Positions 47,553 through 58,420 of a DNA stretch of 64,000 nucleotides are shown here, in pieces. This DNA comes from Rhexocercosporidium sp. MPI-PUGE-AT-0058 (taxonomy: Eukaryota; Ascomycota; Leotiomycetes; Helotiales), in the NCBI GenBank assembly GCA_020746875.1, contig JAGTJL010000004.1, forward strand, positions 2,108,001-2,172,000. Direction: 5' to 3'. Under the pieces are notes generated by a model, which worked only from the letters and a program-made list of their open reading frames with translations, searched no databases and was not told the DNA's origin. The position numbers were made by a program, and so were the translations under genes. Positions within the stretch are counted from its first letter, which is position 1. Each line of letters opens with the position of its first letter.

Positions 47553-48999
47553 AGCGTGAGCTCATATATATAATTGCCTCCGGAACTCCTCCGGTACTAG
47601 TCCGACTCCGCATGATTTCATTACCCCTAAACCCTTGGATTCCTTGACTCGCTGAGAACCTCTTATGTGCACCTATCGTCATAGTAATACTTAATATCTA
47701 CTTAATTATGACTAATATAATATTAAATAATCTAATTATCACTAGGCTTACTCGAATTATAATACGCAGTATCGAATCGCTACTAATAGCAAAATTAGAA
47801 TCGCACCCAATTGCGCCACAAATACCGATGCAATGGAAGCTGACGGGACCTTCGAGAAGTTTTTAGTAAGCCAAGTAAACAAAAATAAAGGAATCACTAA
47901 TTAGTATTTTCGTTTCTTTTTACTTCAGGCAAGAGGTTAATAATTTTATACTCTTAAAGTTTCATGATAAGCCTAGCCACGACTCGCTTAATCTTAGCCC
48001 GCTAGAACTGATAATTAGTACCACGTACTCTTTTCTGTAATAAGTTAGATAGATAAAAAATAACTGAATCAGGCTAAGTAAATAACTAGAAAGGAGTGTA
48101 ATAACACATCTTGAAAAGGCACGGGTGAAGGCAGCTATGATTCTGCACCTCCCTCCTATGAGTCTTCGGCGAATCTAACGAATGATTCCAGCCAGGCAAC
48201 CATGGTCAGTAGACGATGACTCTTGTGGCTTGCTGCCCCAGATTGAAACGACGTGAATCTTCATTTCTCGGCCATCTAGCGAGCCGCGTAGCGCTGTGGC
48301 ATGCTCTAGATCGAAATGAGAAGCCTGTTCCTTGGACGCGTCTTCTTTAATTGGGAGAGTCTTCGTGATCCTAACCAATAGAATGCATGATCTCACAGGG
48401 AGCATGGCTTCTTACCTTCCAGCTACTGATCTTAGCGATGAAGATGAGCCAGGCAGCCTTCTTGAAATTAGCGCGAAACATCATTCAAAGATGCCTCAAG
48501 ATCTAGAATTTCTAGGGCAACACTTAGAAGCCTAGGATCCTGCAGAGCAGGGACGTTTTGAAGCGAAAGTGATCGCAAGAATCTGTACTATCAAAGTGTC
48601 GGATCTATTTGGCTTGAGCTACATTATATAGCTGAGTCGAAGATAGTTCTATCCATTCTTTCACGAAATGGCCTGCTTTGTTTACATTTATTCTTGCACG
48701 TTTCGCTTCACCAATTCGGCCCCTGAATCTTTCGCCTTGCCGAGACCCACCGTACTAATGACCGGCAACGCTAAGTTATTTTCAAGGTCCTTTTCATTAA
48801 TACTATATATTCGGTGTAAAAGGACCAGAGACTCATACTTGGACACGTCATACATGTTTATGAAGCGTGCTGTCGCGAAATTCCTTTTTGATGCTTCCCT
48901 ACCTGATCGACTCTGGCAATCGTACTCAGCCTCGCTTCGATAGCGTCGAGCCTGAACACTCTCTTAGGTGACCTAGCCTGTTCTCTAGATCTACATTGG
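47553..48999. other. AT-rich repeat debris and short frames
   Basis: 47690-48100 is AT-rich with no gene. At 48175-48535 there are overlapping short frames on both strands without clear splice sites or motifs. The same holds for 48668-48943. Confidence 0.35.
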
Positions 49000-49359
49000 A
49001 TGCCCGATTGCATAAAATGTAGAGTGCATGGTTCAAGGACCCAAGGACGGGAGTCTGCAGCTCTGCAGGGAGTCATGCAAGAATTGCTTCAGAAGCACGA
49101 TGAGTTGGCAAACAGGCGCCGACAGCTTAGTGATACGCCCAATGCCGTGGTCTGCTACACCACCAACTTGAATTTCAGTGACGACGAGATTGCGCAGATA
49201 TCATGGCATTTTCGTGATTGGGTTGTCGATGGGAGGCTCAACAGCTCTGGGTCATTTGTGACTGGACAGGGCAGTAAAGCGGGGTCGCGAAAAGCAAATG
49301 CTGGCGGTGAGATAGCTGCACATCCTCCCACCTCATGCGTGGGCAATATGCGGGCGTAA
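49000..49359 (+). CDS. Small hypothetical ORF, doubtful
   Basis: An ATG-started frame of 119 codons. The part from an internal ATG at 49075 reads like helical protein (MQELLQKHDELANRRRQL), then FSDDEIAQISWHFRDWVVDG. No motif is recognised. The region around it is repeat-rich and gene-poor, so this may be a fragment of a decayed gene. Confidence 0.25.
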   Translation: MPDCIKCRVHGSRTQGRESAALQGVMQELLQKHDELANRRRQLSDTPNAVVCYTTNLNFSDDEIAQISWHFRDWVVDGRLNSSGSFVTGQGSKAGSRKANAGGEIAAHPPTSCVGNMRA

Positions 49360-49818
49360 TTGTTGATTGGTATACGAGGATCTGCTAAGTATTGTTACCC
49401 GATTGAGTCAAGCCACTGAAATGCAACAGACCGCCTAAGATAACAGCCACCTGGGATAGCAAACGTATCGAGACCCAACCGCCAAGCGCTGAGTTCCAAC
49501 ATAACAGACTCGTAAAATATGGGCCTGGTACCCCGTACTGTCCATTTAGTGAAGTCAGGCAACGTATATATGGGTATACATGGAATAGAGGCTGAGATAG
49601 CAAAAAGAGCGCTAGAAAAGCAGCGAAAGAATCCGTCATTTATGCCGTTAGAGCCACAGATAGCCCACGGGAACATGCGCACTCATTCCAGAGTGTAAGG
49701 TAAGACATGGCCATTGCCCAGCGTCAAACGTAATCAGCAACATGCGATCTGTACCAGCATCCAAACATCAGCAACCGTGTAACGTGAGAGTAGAAAGTAC
49801 TTGCAGTGTCTGTTCCAT
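49360..49818. other. Intergenic 3' flank of the DUF6590 gene
   Basis: No supported gene. Confidence 0.4.
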
Positions 49819-51681
49819 TTATGGTTGTTGGTGTCCATAGCCATCTGTCTGGTCATCCAGAGGCGGATCAAATATCTCGGCTTGGTGGCCTTGAGTAGTC
49901 CTGTATAAAGGACTGAGTCCAGACGGTGCCACACTTGGGGAATACTGCAACTGTTGAATCGGATCTTCAGTGTTACGAAAGCTTGGCTCCGAGGGAGGTG
50001 TTCTTGGAGTTTGGTAGGAAGAATTTCGCAACGCCTGGTTGGTGCTAGGATACTGATTCGGCAGATAACCTGCAGCTGACGGACGCTCAGTTGTGTATCC
50101 AAAGTCTTGTGTCGAATTTACATATGATGTCTGTGCGTTGGTGTAGTCTGTATTAAGTCCCATAACAGATGGTACTCCGTACCCAGATACTGGCTGCGTA
50201 GTTGTGAGATCTTGGTAGGCATAATCAGGAGCTACCTGCATGTCTCCAGAGGATTGATTTTGGCTAAAGGCATGGTTTTCCATCCCGCTTCGCTGTACGA
50301 CGTATCCTGGTTCGGGCTTTGTCTCTTCGATAGGCGGGTGTTGCGCGTTGTAATCCGCACTGAGCTGAGCGCAAGAGTTCGTTGACAATTTTCCGATGAA
50401 CTGAACCTTGACATTGTGCTCCACGGTATAAACCTTCGCATAATTCACTCTAGATGCTGGGTCGAGCTTATGGGATTCATTCTCGGGTACCATGCGTAGA
50501 GCCTTTTTTTTCAGTTGCTCGCCCGGAAGTAAGTCTGGTCTACCGCGTCCAGCTTCCTTACTGGCGTAAATCATGGCGTGGTCATCTACATGAACCCCTC
50601 TCTTGGTAGTACCCTGGTTCGAGTAGGTGAGAATAGGCCTCATTGTTCAGTTAGCTACGAGAGATGAGTGGGGTGGATAGGATGAGACAGTGAGGACCTG
50701 GAGCAGAACATACAAACACAAGCTGTGGCCAGAGTAAGACTTGACGACTACAAAACGTCTCATTTTTGCAAATGGCTTGCCGCTTTTTGGAGGGGCCGGA
50801 AGTGTAATTGCTGTACCTTGTGATCCTGTAGGCTCTGACCACATGATCTTAAAGACCTGTCTGGTACTCAGCAACCTGACTGAAGTACTGCTGTCTTTGC
50901 GATATACCCACCTTCCCGAATGTGAACCGCTTCGTATCATATACCTTGAAATCTGTATATGATTAGTATAAACATCAGCGCAATCCATGTCTGGCTGGGC
51001 TACTTACTTTTGTCTTTATTTTCGAATGAGGTGCTAGTCTGGTTGGGTTTGATGGTGTAGGCCGTGCGGCCACTCATACTAGCCCATCTGGGCTCTGGAT
51101 TTGAGCCTTGCTGTGGTGAGGAAGACTTGGAACTGAACGAGATGGCTGGACATTGGTTAGATACGGATAACAGTATCAGACATTGGTGGCTTGCCTGCTG
51201 TATTGTCCAAAGTGTCTTGATTGGTAGACGGCGCAGGTGAGTACTGGTTAGAGTTCAAATTGTCTTGCCATTGCCTTTGGGCTGTATTCGAGCTACTCCA
51301 TTGCGGCAGTTGAGGGGTCTGCATTGTCAAGTTCGAAAATCCCTGGTTGACCGTGCCAACACTTTCATCATCTTCAACATTCTCTTCCTCATCAATCACA
51401 GCAATCTCAGACGCATATCGCCCAGTAGAATCATCTTCCAGGTTGGAGTTACAAGTCTGGGTTCCCTCGACGAAGGCAGATTCAATCTTCCCATTCTTAT
51501 TTTTGTACTCCCACTTTGTACCTGTTGCACCTCAATCAGCGTCTCCAAATTTACAAAACTGCCAACCGAGACACTCACCAGTTCCACTTGGTTTAAATCT
51601 TGTCATGCGTCGACGACTAGAATTCCATTCCCACTCGCTCCATCCCCAATCGGAATCTCGCCTCGATCGACGGAAAGACAT
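49819..51681 (-). CDS. DUF6590-domain protein
   Basis: Six exons: 51681-51579, 51521-51172, 51110-51008, 50952-50912, 50856-50714 and 50638-49819. All five introns (55-75 bp) are GT-AG and keep frame, giving 519 residues. The N-terminus is basic and Trp-rich (MSFRRSRRDSDWGWSEWEW), followed by a disordered Asn/Gln/Ser region. The DUF6590 core runs from YDTKRFTFGKVFKIMWSEP through KMRRFVVVKSYSGHSLCLPI, then LTYSNQGTTKRGVHVDDHAMIY, and ends in RVNYAKVYTVEHNVKVQFIG. The last 150 residues are Pro/Gln/Tyr-rich. This domain is common in Pezizomycotina and has no known activity; a role in protein-protein contact is a guess. The second intron donor (GTTATC) is non-standard but is the one that keeps frame. 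Confidence 0.8.
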
Positions 51682-52347
51682 TGCAGACTACGATGAAAAA
51701 GCCTTCGAAACGCGTTCTGCCGCAGAATCTGCATATTGAAACCATTGGAATGTGCGCGGCAGCTTGCCGTATTTAACCACATCCGATCATACCCATAACT
51801 AGGAGTGCGGCTTAAGTCGACGATTTTTGAGGGTGTGACCGCAACTTGGTCGTCGCTGCTCTCCTCTCCCCAGGAAGTCGAAACGGACGACACGGTCTGC
51901 ATTCATGCATAAATCTGTATGGTAGTTGATTGGACGAGATGAGGTGATTGCAGCCGGTGCAGCAGCTGACGGAAGCCACATGTGATGCTGCCTCACGTAA
52001 GGGGTGGAGGGCACTAATTACTTGTAAAAGTAAGACCCAAAATGGCTAGACCATTTCATGGTTTATGGGCCGAGGAAATTGCCATTCGCTGCCTGTAATT
52101 TTACCCTTTCTGGTGCCACCCACAATCCCGCAAGGGGGTACATGAGGCGGCTCCTAAAAGGCAGCCCACATTTCCCGGTCTTTCGCCCAGGAGCAACCAC
52201 CGCATTCCCGTCAAAACCCAGTGCATGTCGCTGCCCATCAGGATTCACACTAGAAATGAAGCCAGCCCAAGATTCCAGATCTTGTTATCGGTTTCACACA
52301 GCTCCAAACATCCAGCGCACGCAAACACCCCTTCGGATCGTTGAATC
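51682..52347. promoter_or_regulatory. Shared divergent promoter
   Basis: 666 bp between the DUF6590 gene (minus) and the coiled-coil gene (plus), both starting outward. This layout would allow joint regulation. No specific operator could be assigned. Confidence 0.45.
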
Positions 52348-54270
52348 ATGGCAAGCCTGTCTCACCATACCTTGGACGACGGCAGCCCACATACTCCAGG
52401 CGTCGTCCCGGCTGCAGCACCAAAGAAATCGAATGGCATCAGCTTTAGGCATGAAAAAACTCAAAAAAATCGTCCTGCTGGCACCTCTCTCATCAGGTCG
52501 TTCAGGGACACAGTTAGGCAACATGTGCTCGAGAAGTTTCCATCAAGATCGAGGAGGGTTTCCATCCCGATAAACACCACCAGACTGCTCTTTAAAATCC
52601 CATTACTTTCCAAAATACTGATGAGAAGGACCGAAGAACGCCGAGATACATCATTGGACAATGCAACTGAGAATTCGGAACCGTATCCTTTAGTGCCACG
52701 TGGAACTATGGCCCCTGTACCACATGACAACGACTCTTCAACAGACGATTTCATCTACGAGGAACCATTCCCAAATGAGGAGTTTAGACGCCAAGCAGAG
52801 AGTCAGCCACTCGAATCAATCAAAGACCGACGAATAACACCATCACAACAACCTCCGGCTAGTCTCCCTCTTCTACCCCCTGGACCAGGCCCTGGCCACG
52901 ACTCCAGCAGATCCACGCCAAAAGCACTCCCCACAACTCCCACGATTCCACGCATACAAGAAGACCACCATTTCAATCGCGATTGGACAAGGGTCAAACG
53001 GCTCAGAAAAGAGATTTGGGGTCAACGGTCTAGGGTCCATGAATGTCGTGGAGTTCTGCGAGATAAACAGCAAGTGAAAGCAGCGGCAGATGATCAATAT
53101 ATTCAGTACGTGAGAAAGCATGGCCACGGGATAAAGTTTGAAACCCAAGCTTCCCTAGACGGCCAAACAGAAATCGGGGCTTTGTACCGAGCTTGTGTGG
53201 AGGCCCGAGATGATTATGGACCCATGGAAGATGATTGCAATGCCCTTGAGAGCAAGTTGAGCGTCATGGAGTTCGAGCTTGACAGCCTGGAGAGAAAATT
53301 ATATGATCGATCTCCATCCGCACCAGCGCCTCCAATGGTCGACTATGATGCCACGCACCATTTCTCGAGTTTGCCATCAAGTTCATCTTCAGACAGCGGC
53401 ACCGAGAAGAGCCGAGAGCTGCATCCACTTGTTTTGAAGTATCTTTCGAAGCTGGGGGATTTGGAAATCTTCCGCGAAAGACTTGACGAACTACTCGATG
53501 AAAGGTATATTCTGGAGGAAGAGAAGGAAAAGAGAGCGCGGGTCAACTTGAAACTTTCGGATGAAAATGAGGAGTGGCTTGCGAACTACTCGACTGTAGA
53601 AGATGGACTTATCGAACAGTTTGAAACTGCACAGAATGAGGCAGAGAAGCTTAAGCAAGAGTGCCAGTCAAAGGGCCTGATTGATGGAGAAGGAGAACCG
53701 ACGGCCTATCAAGATCTGGAACGCCAGATACTCACGGAGGAACTTCATGATGGTGGGGGAAGCGAGATCTCCGAGTATGCCAAGTTTCCAACCTTGCTTC
53801 CACAGCCAGGAGTGAGACTCCCTCTCTCTGTCCCACCTTCTGTCCTATTTGCGAAAGACGTACCGCATATTTCATCTGTTAGGGTTAACTGGTGGATACT
53901 CGACCAACTCCGTATGTCTGCACTGGAGGTTGGCCATCTTGCAAGAACGTTTGAATCCGAATATGGCCAGATCAGCGAAACCGGAAGAAGAAAGTGGGAA
54001 TTTAACGTGCTCCAATTATGGTATAAGGACGGGGCCGAAGACGAATGGTTAGCAGCTCGTCCATCTAGCTTAGTCAAAACTATGACTCCTCACGATACTG
54101 GGTACATTTCAAGTATCTCTTCGGCTGAAAGTGAGACTGGAGATTGGAACCCAACCGCCAAAGTCTCTTACCTTCACGGAGCCGCATCAGAGGACGGATC
54201 GGTCGATACTGATCTTGGAGAGCCAACGATGAGAGTGCCTCGTCCATTGCGACTGGTGAAAAGAGAATGA
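52348..54270 (+). CDS. Coiled-coil protein, 640 aa, unknown function
   Basis: An intronless frame from ATG 52348. Residues 1-75 are basic (RNRPAGTSLIRSFRDT, FPSRSRRVSIP). Residues 75-215 are Pro/Ser/Asp-rich. From about 215 to 325 a long helix has heptad-like spacing (WTRVKRLRKEIWGQRSRVHE, LESKLSVMEFELDSLERKLYD). A second coiled-coil stretch covers about 365-470 (LEIFRERLDELLDERYILEEE, GLIEQFETAQNEAEKLKQE). The C-terminal globular part has VRVNWWILDQLRMSALEVGHL and FNVLQLWYKDGAEDEWLA. That last pattern recurs in unnamed proteins of leotiomycete genomes that I have seen described only as hypothetical. No signal peptide. It probably acts as a cytoplasmic or nuclear scaffold, by inference from the coiled coils. 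Confidence 0.7.
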   Translation: MASLSHHTLDDGSPHTPGVVPAAAPKKSNGISFRHEKTQKNRPAGTSLIRSFRDTVRQHVLEKFPSRSRRVSIPINTTRLLFKIPLLSKILMRRTEERRDTSLDNATENSEPYPLVPRGTMAPVPHDNDSSTDDFIYEEPFPNEEFRRQAESQPLESIKDRRITPSQQPPASLPLLPPGPGPGHDSSRSTPKALPTTPTIPRIQEDHHFNRDWTRVKRLRKEIWGQRSRVHECRGVLRDKQQVKAAADDQYIQYVRKHGHGIKFETQASLDGQTEIGALYRACVEARDDYGPMEDDCNALESKLSVMEFELDSLERKLYDRSPSAPAPPMVDYDATHHFSSLPSSSSSDSGTEKSRELHPLVLKYLSKLGDLEIFRERLDELLDERYILEEEKEKRARVNLKLSDENEEWLANYSTVEDGLIEQFETAQNEAEKLKQECQSKGLIDGEGEPTAYQDLERQILTEELHDGGGSEISEYAKFPTLLPQPGVRLPLSVPPSVLFAKDVPHISSVRVNWWILDQLRMSALEVGHLARTFESEYGQISETGRRKWEFNVLQLWYKDGAEDEWLAARPSSLVKTMTPHDTGYISSISSAESETGDWNPTAKVSYLHGAASEDGSVDTDLGEPTMRVPRPLRLVKRE

Positions 54271-55641
54271 AGCTGGGGAGCTTCAGCATCGCAATCAGAA
54301 TACGATCAATTTACCGACCAGACGCGCTGCTCACTTTGACATTTGAGTGGAACGTCTTTTAAATATCATCAAGTACACTGGGTGGTTGTTTCAGCAAACA
54401 TACTCATTTAGAAGACATTGCCGTATAGCCTACCAGTCAAATCACATCGCGTTGCCGAGAACAACTTTTCCTGGAACCCTAGGCCAGACAGGCGAAGCTA
54501 GGCTCTTCACTTGGATAATGGGATCACCAACACACAAATCTGGATAAGCATATGAGCTGGACTTGCATGTTGTCATGATGCGAAGTCTGGAGACAGCCTC
54601 CTATTTCACTTCTAAGTCAGGAACTCATGAGGGGCTGCTCACTACCATTCAGTAACGGCCTCATTCTTCAATACTAACATTGTCCCCTTTGCTGATGCTC
54701 ATATCTCCACCCGTCTGCTTTTCCCTCTCTCCCTTTCATTTTGCTTGTTTCCATGCTAAGTTGCAATATTGTATCAGTAGCTGTACTTATCAGGAGAAAT
54801 GTGTTTTTCCTGCAGAATCTTCCAGGGCTCTTGTATTAGTAACGCACATGATACCCATTTGCTTCTACACATGTAATTTCTCATTCTTTACTCTAGTTGT
54901 GGATTTGGGCATTGGAAGGTTGGAACATGTGTAATGCTTTCAGTATGGTGTGCTTGGGAGGTTTAATCTCATATCTGGATCACATCCAGAAATTGGGATA
55001 AGTGGACGGATTGTATACTTATTGTCATTGGTTCCGAACATGTAACATGTAGGCTATAGTAATCTGTCAGTACACAAGATTCATTCTGCTTTAGTAGCTG
55101 TCATTTAAAGGCTTTCCACTTGCTCAAGGACTTCGTGCGTGTCGTTCAGGTCAAGTCAAGAAATAGTTGCTCGCTAAAAGCTCAGCGTATTCGCTTAATT
55201 TCCAGGGGATCTCGTCACTAAACTGCGCGCTGTCTCACTGCCACCCGGGCTCCGCAGGTAGAGTTTCAGTGTCGGGACTGTGTCAGAACAGTATCCCAAC
55301 AGAGCACTGCTCAGGGTAGTCAGCCTGGGGATCATCAGTACAAATCCCGAGGTATTACGAGAGCGTCTTATCTCTTTGCAACAACAGAGCCTCGAACAAA
55401 ACAAATCCTTAGACAAGGCTCTCAGGCGCTGACTGGCCAACATCGGGCGTACCCCAAGTGGTGTGCAACCACAAACATAATTGCCTCGGCCGCCTGTCGT
55501 ACCCTTCTGTAATACAGCTAAATAGCCGGGCGAGCATCACCCCAAATATCACCCGAGGCTGCGCGGACAACCGCAAAACTCGTTCTGCTGTATTCAAGAA
55601 CCAGCACAAGTATTCCGACGACCTCGCTTCACTTCACATTA
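54271..55641. other. Long intergenic stretch
   Basis: No supported gene; short frames only. Composition is normal until about 55640, where the AT-rich MITE begins. Confidence 0.4.
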
Positions 55642-55649
55642 GCTCCTCA

Positions 55650-56086
55650 CAGTATAACTACTACTCTAATCTAATCTAGTCTAATCTACTACTCTAGATT
55701 ACTACTTGAGTAGTAATCATGTAATCTTTTACTAACTTAAAATAGCTTAAAGCCATTATTCTTACCGAATCCGTCTTAGCGAGTAGCCTTACCTGAGTGG
55801 CAAATAATAATACTTATAAGTATTTTACTTAATAAATTCATAAACATAATTTCAATTAAGGACGTATTTAATAAAGCTAATATTCATTATATTAAGATTC
55901 AAAAACTCTTCATAACGACTTATACATTAATTTATATAAAATAATCTAATAATCTAGATTAGGCAAGATTTACTACTCTAAATCTAATCTTAGATTATTA
56001 GAATTTTCACTAATCTAATCTAACTCTAATCTAATCTACTACTCTAGATTACTACTTAAGTAGTAGATTAGAAATTTGTTACACTG
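55650..56086. mobile_element. 437-bp hAT-like MITE with 8-bp target duplication
   Basis: The left end is CAGTATAACTACTACTCTAA and the right end, in reverse complement, CAGTGTAACAAATTTCTAAT. The ends share CAGTxTAAC and a following TCTAATCTA. The 8 bp outside the left end (GCTCCTCA, 55642-55649) match the 8 bp outside the right end (CCTCCTCA, 56087-56094) at 7 of 8 positions. An 8-bp duplication and CAGTG-type ends are marks of hAT elements. The inside is AT-rich, built of TCTAATCTAA units, with a palindromic ACTACTTGAGTAGTA, and has no transposase frame. Confidence 0.7.
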
Positions 56087-56119
56087 CCTCCTCATCAGAA
56101 TGTGGAATTAGTGTATCGC

Positions 56120-56127
56120 ATATAAAG
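56120..56127 (+). promoter_or_regulatory. Possible TATA box of the RasGEF-like gene
   Basis: ATATAAAG lies about 30 bp before the first candidate ATG (56154) and about 35 bp after the end of the MITE. Confidence 0.3.
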
Positions 56128-56153
56128 GGCACTTGCATGAAACACCTGAAAGA

Positions 56154-57831
56154 ATGTCTGACCATTTTGCCCACTTCACAATTTCATTTGCTCCCAGCTC
56201 GCCCGCCTTCCAGCCTTACATTGAACGCTGCCTTTTTGGAGGAATTATGTCGCAGACGCACACGGCTTTGGGTTTTGATTACTCACAAATCAACGTGAAG
56301 GTAGGTTCACATTATCCACTCTGGACTCTTCTCATTACTTACCAAGATCTATGAATAGATTCACGAACCTCACGCCAACAAGTTCTCTAGCAATAAATGT
56401 TCGTCCTCGTCAATACTCCACGCTAGCGATGACACCAACTTGAAATGCTGGGAAATAGTAGGTCTGAAAGTTCTTCGAACCACACACTGCCCCAACGATG
56501 TCAAACTCGTCTGCGAGTTCCTCGAAGATCCTAGGCGTGCGGTAGAGGTGTTTTCCACGCGGTGGGATCCGTTTCTTGATGCCTGCTTGAGTACTATTTC
56601 TGGAAACGAACACAAGTACAGCCACCCTTAAAATTCCAAGCGCCACAAAGCCGCAATATTTTGGAGATCCTCAGAAAGAGAGAAACGCCAGCGATTCCGT
56701 CATTCGATTGAAACTGGGTTTTGACAGCTATAATTCTGCAATGGACGTTACTACAACCGCAGAGAAGCTCGACTTCGTTATTTGCTCGGTCTTTTGCAAG
56801 ATTCCTTATGGTTTGTGGCTGAGCTGGACACCTGGCTATAAAGTCGATGTAATTGAAGCATTCCTTGATGACATCGCTCAATGTCGGGATCACCTTGCTT
56901 GGTGTTTCCGAGACACTTCTCCAGAGAGAGACGAGTTGATTTTGGTTGGAGGTAAGCCTTCAATCGATCTTCGGGGTGTAATACGACTAACAAAACGTAG
57001 GCATTGAGGTTTCGACATCCTCTTGCACGGTGGATGGTCTGCGGCTCGCATTCTTGCGGATTCCCGCCTCATCCAGGGGATTTTCTCGATTTTCTCGTCC
57101 ACCCAGTACAACAGCTCTTTGTGGAAGACGACGCTCTGATACCAACACCCAAAAAGACTATAATACTAGCCGTTCGATATCAGAACGAAATGGTGAATGC
57201 AATTTATGTTGACTGGCAAAGACCGCTACTGAAAGACTTCTTTCTGAACACCATCTATGCAATGGGGGACATGGCAAAGTCGATCACGAGGGTTGCGACT
57301 GAACTCTATCACCGAATCTCACACGCGGATTTTCTCGATCCCGACAATAGCAAGCTCCTCAAATGCATAACGGCCAATTGGTTGAGGTTATGAGATGATA
57401 CGACGTCATGTCTCGAAGCTGATCCCGAGTTGATGCCAAATGTCAAGATGCTTGCGGAAGTATGAAGCCCTCATAATTTTTTAGGCTGAGCTAACATCTA
57501 TCAGAACTTCATTCGCCTCCGTAATTATCACAGTGCGGCTGCAGTAGGTTGTGGTATATCGAGGTCGAAGCTTCAAATGCTTCCTTGTTAAACTTGGACA
57601 ATCATTAGCCCAGCAGATAATTTCGGCATTGGCTATTCGGTCGATTTCCCAGGCCTCTCATATCTGCCCCGTCTCATCCCTGCGCTGTGGCAATCAAAGA
57701 ACAGTCAGGAACAGCTTTGCAAGATGTTTCAATTTGTACAGTATTTGGGGGAGGTTCACGTCGAGAAGGTTAAAGAGGTGGACATCGAGATTAGGGAGGT
57801 TGACGTCGAGATTAAGAAGGAAAGGTCTTAG
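56154..57831 (+). pseudogene. Decayed RasGEF-like gene
   Basis: The start is at 56154 or 56247. Introns inferred at 56301-56358, about 56598-56673, 56952-57001 (with CTAAC branch) and 57460-57504. The last two have strong signals. The frame gives AEKLDFVICSVFCKIPYGLW and, after a one-base shift near the GGGG at 57076-57079, DFLDFLVHPVQQLFVEDD. It continues with MAKSITRVATELYHRISHADFL-type sequence, past an in-frame TGA (57391-57393) into LMPNVKMLAENFIRLRNYHS, then past TAA (57589-57591) into IISPADNF and PGLSYLPRLIPAL. The order of these blocks fits the C-terminal half of a RasGEF catalytic domain, which exchanges GDP on Ras. Two stops plus a frameshift mark a pseudogene. The first intron chain is uncertain, and the family call is by motif only. 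Confidence 0.5.
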
Positions 57832-58420
57832 CATTGTCTGTACCTTCCATTTATCTCTTGGTCTCAGCTTACTTGGTCTGTGTGGAGTCTGTTTTAGAAT
57901 GATTTCTTTTCATTTGAAGATCAATCTGTTAGGAGGGACTATGTGATTCGACCTCGGAACGCTGAATGCTGTTGCTGTGTTCCCCGGCCTCAGTGGCCTG
58001 GTGGTATGCTTTTGCGCTTTGGCTTCACAAGCTATTTCTAGTGGCGCTTTATTTTGCACGACGAAGACGTTGCCTGAATCTAGCTAGCCAACTAGTGCTA
58101 GGACCTACAGCTGCATGGAGCTGCATTCTTTTATCAGTTCCGGCAGCATCGTATCGGCTATTTCTTTGCTTATGACTGCCGGTAATAGCATTGAGGCTCT
58201 TGTCGTGCTTCGGAGATCGGAATGCAAATGGCTTAGCTCGGCTGACACGTGATATTATTTTCATTTCTATCTATTATTTCTTTTATTGTCTCTCGTCCAC
58301 TTCCCAGTGTTCCAACTTAATCGTCCAATCCTCCGATTCCCAAGTTCTTTAATCTTCAATCCTCTAACTCTTCAATCCTCTAACCCTTCAATCCTTAAAT
58401 CCTTTAATCCTCTAATGTCT
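57832..58420. other. Intergenic with short minisatellite
   Basis: No gene seen. A degenerate TTCAATCCTCTAA repeat lies at about 58321-58416. Confidence 0.4.
58321..58416 (+). repeat. Degenerate minisatellite, unit TTCAATCCTCTAA
   Basis: About six imperfect copies of a 13-16 bp unit (TTCAATCCTCTAAC, TTCAATCCTTAAAT and similar). Confidence 0.65.

Noticed and set aside
47401..47682. Minus-strand ORF rich in Phe/Leu/Ser repeats
   Set aside because: It is the translation of the 10-bp minisatellite, not a gene.
56370..56893. Minus-strand ORFs over the RasGEF-like gene
   Set aside because: The plus strand has strong splice signals and family-like blocks, while the minus frames have neither.
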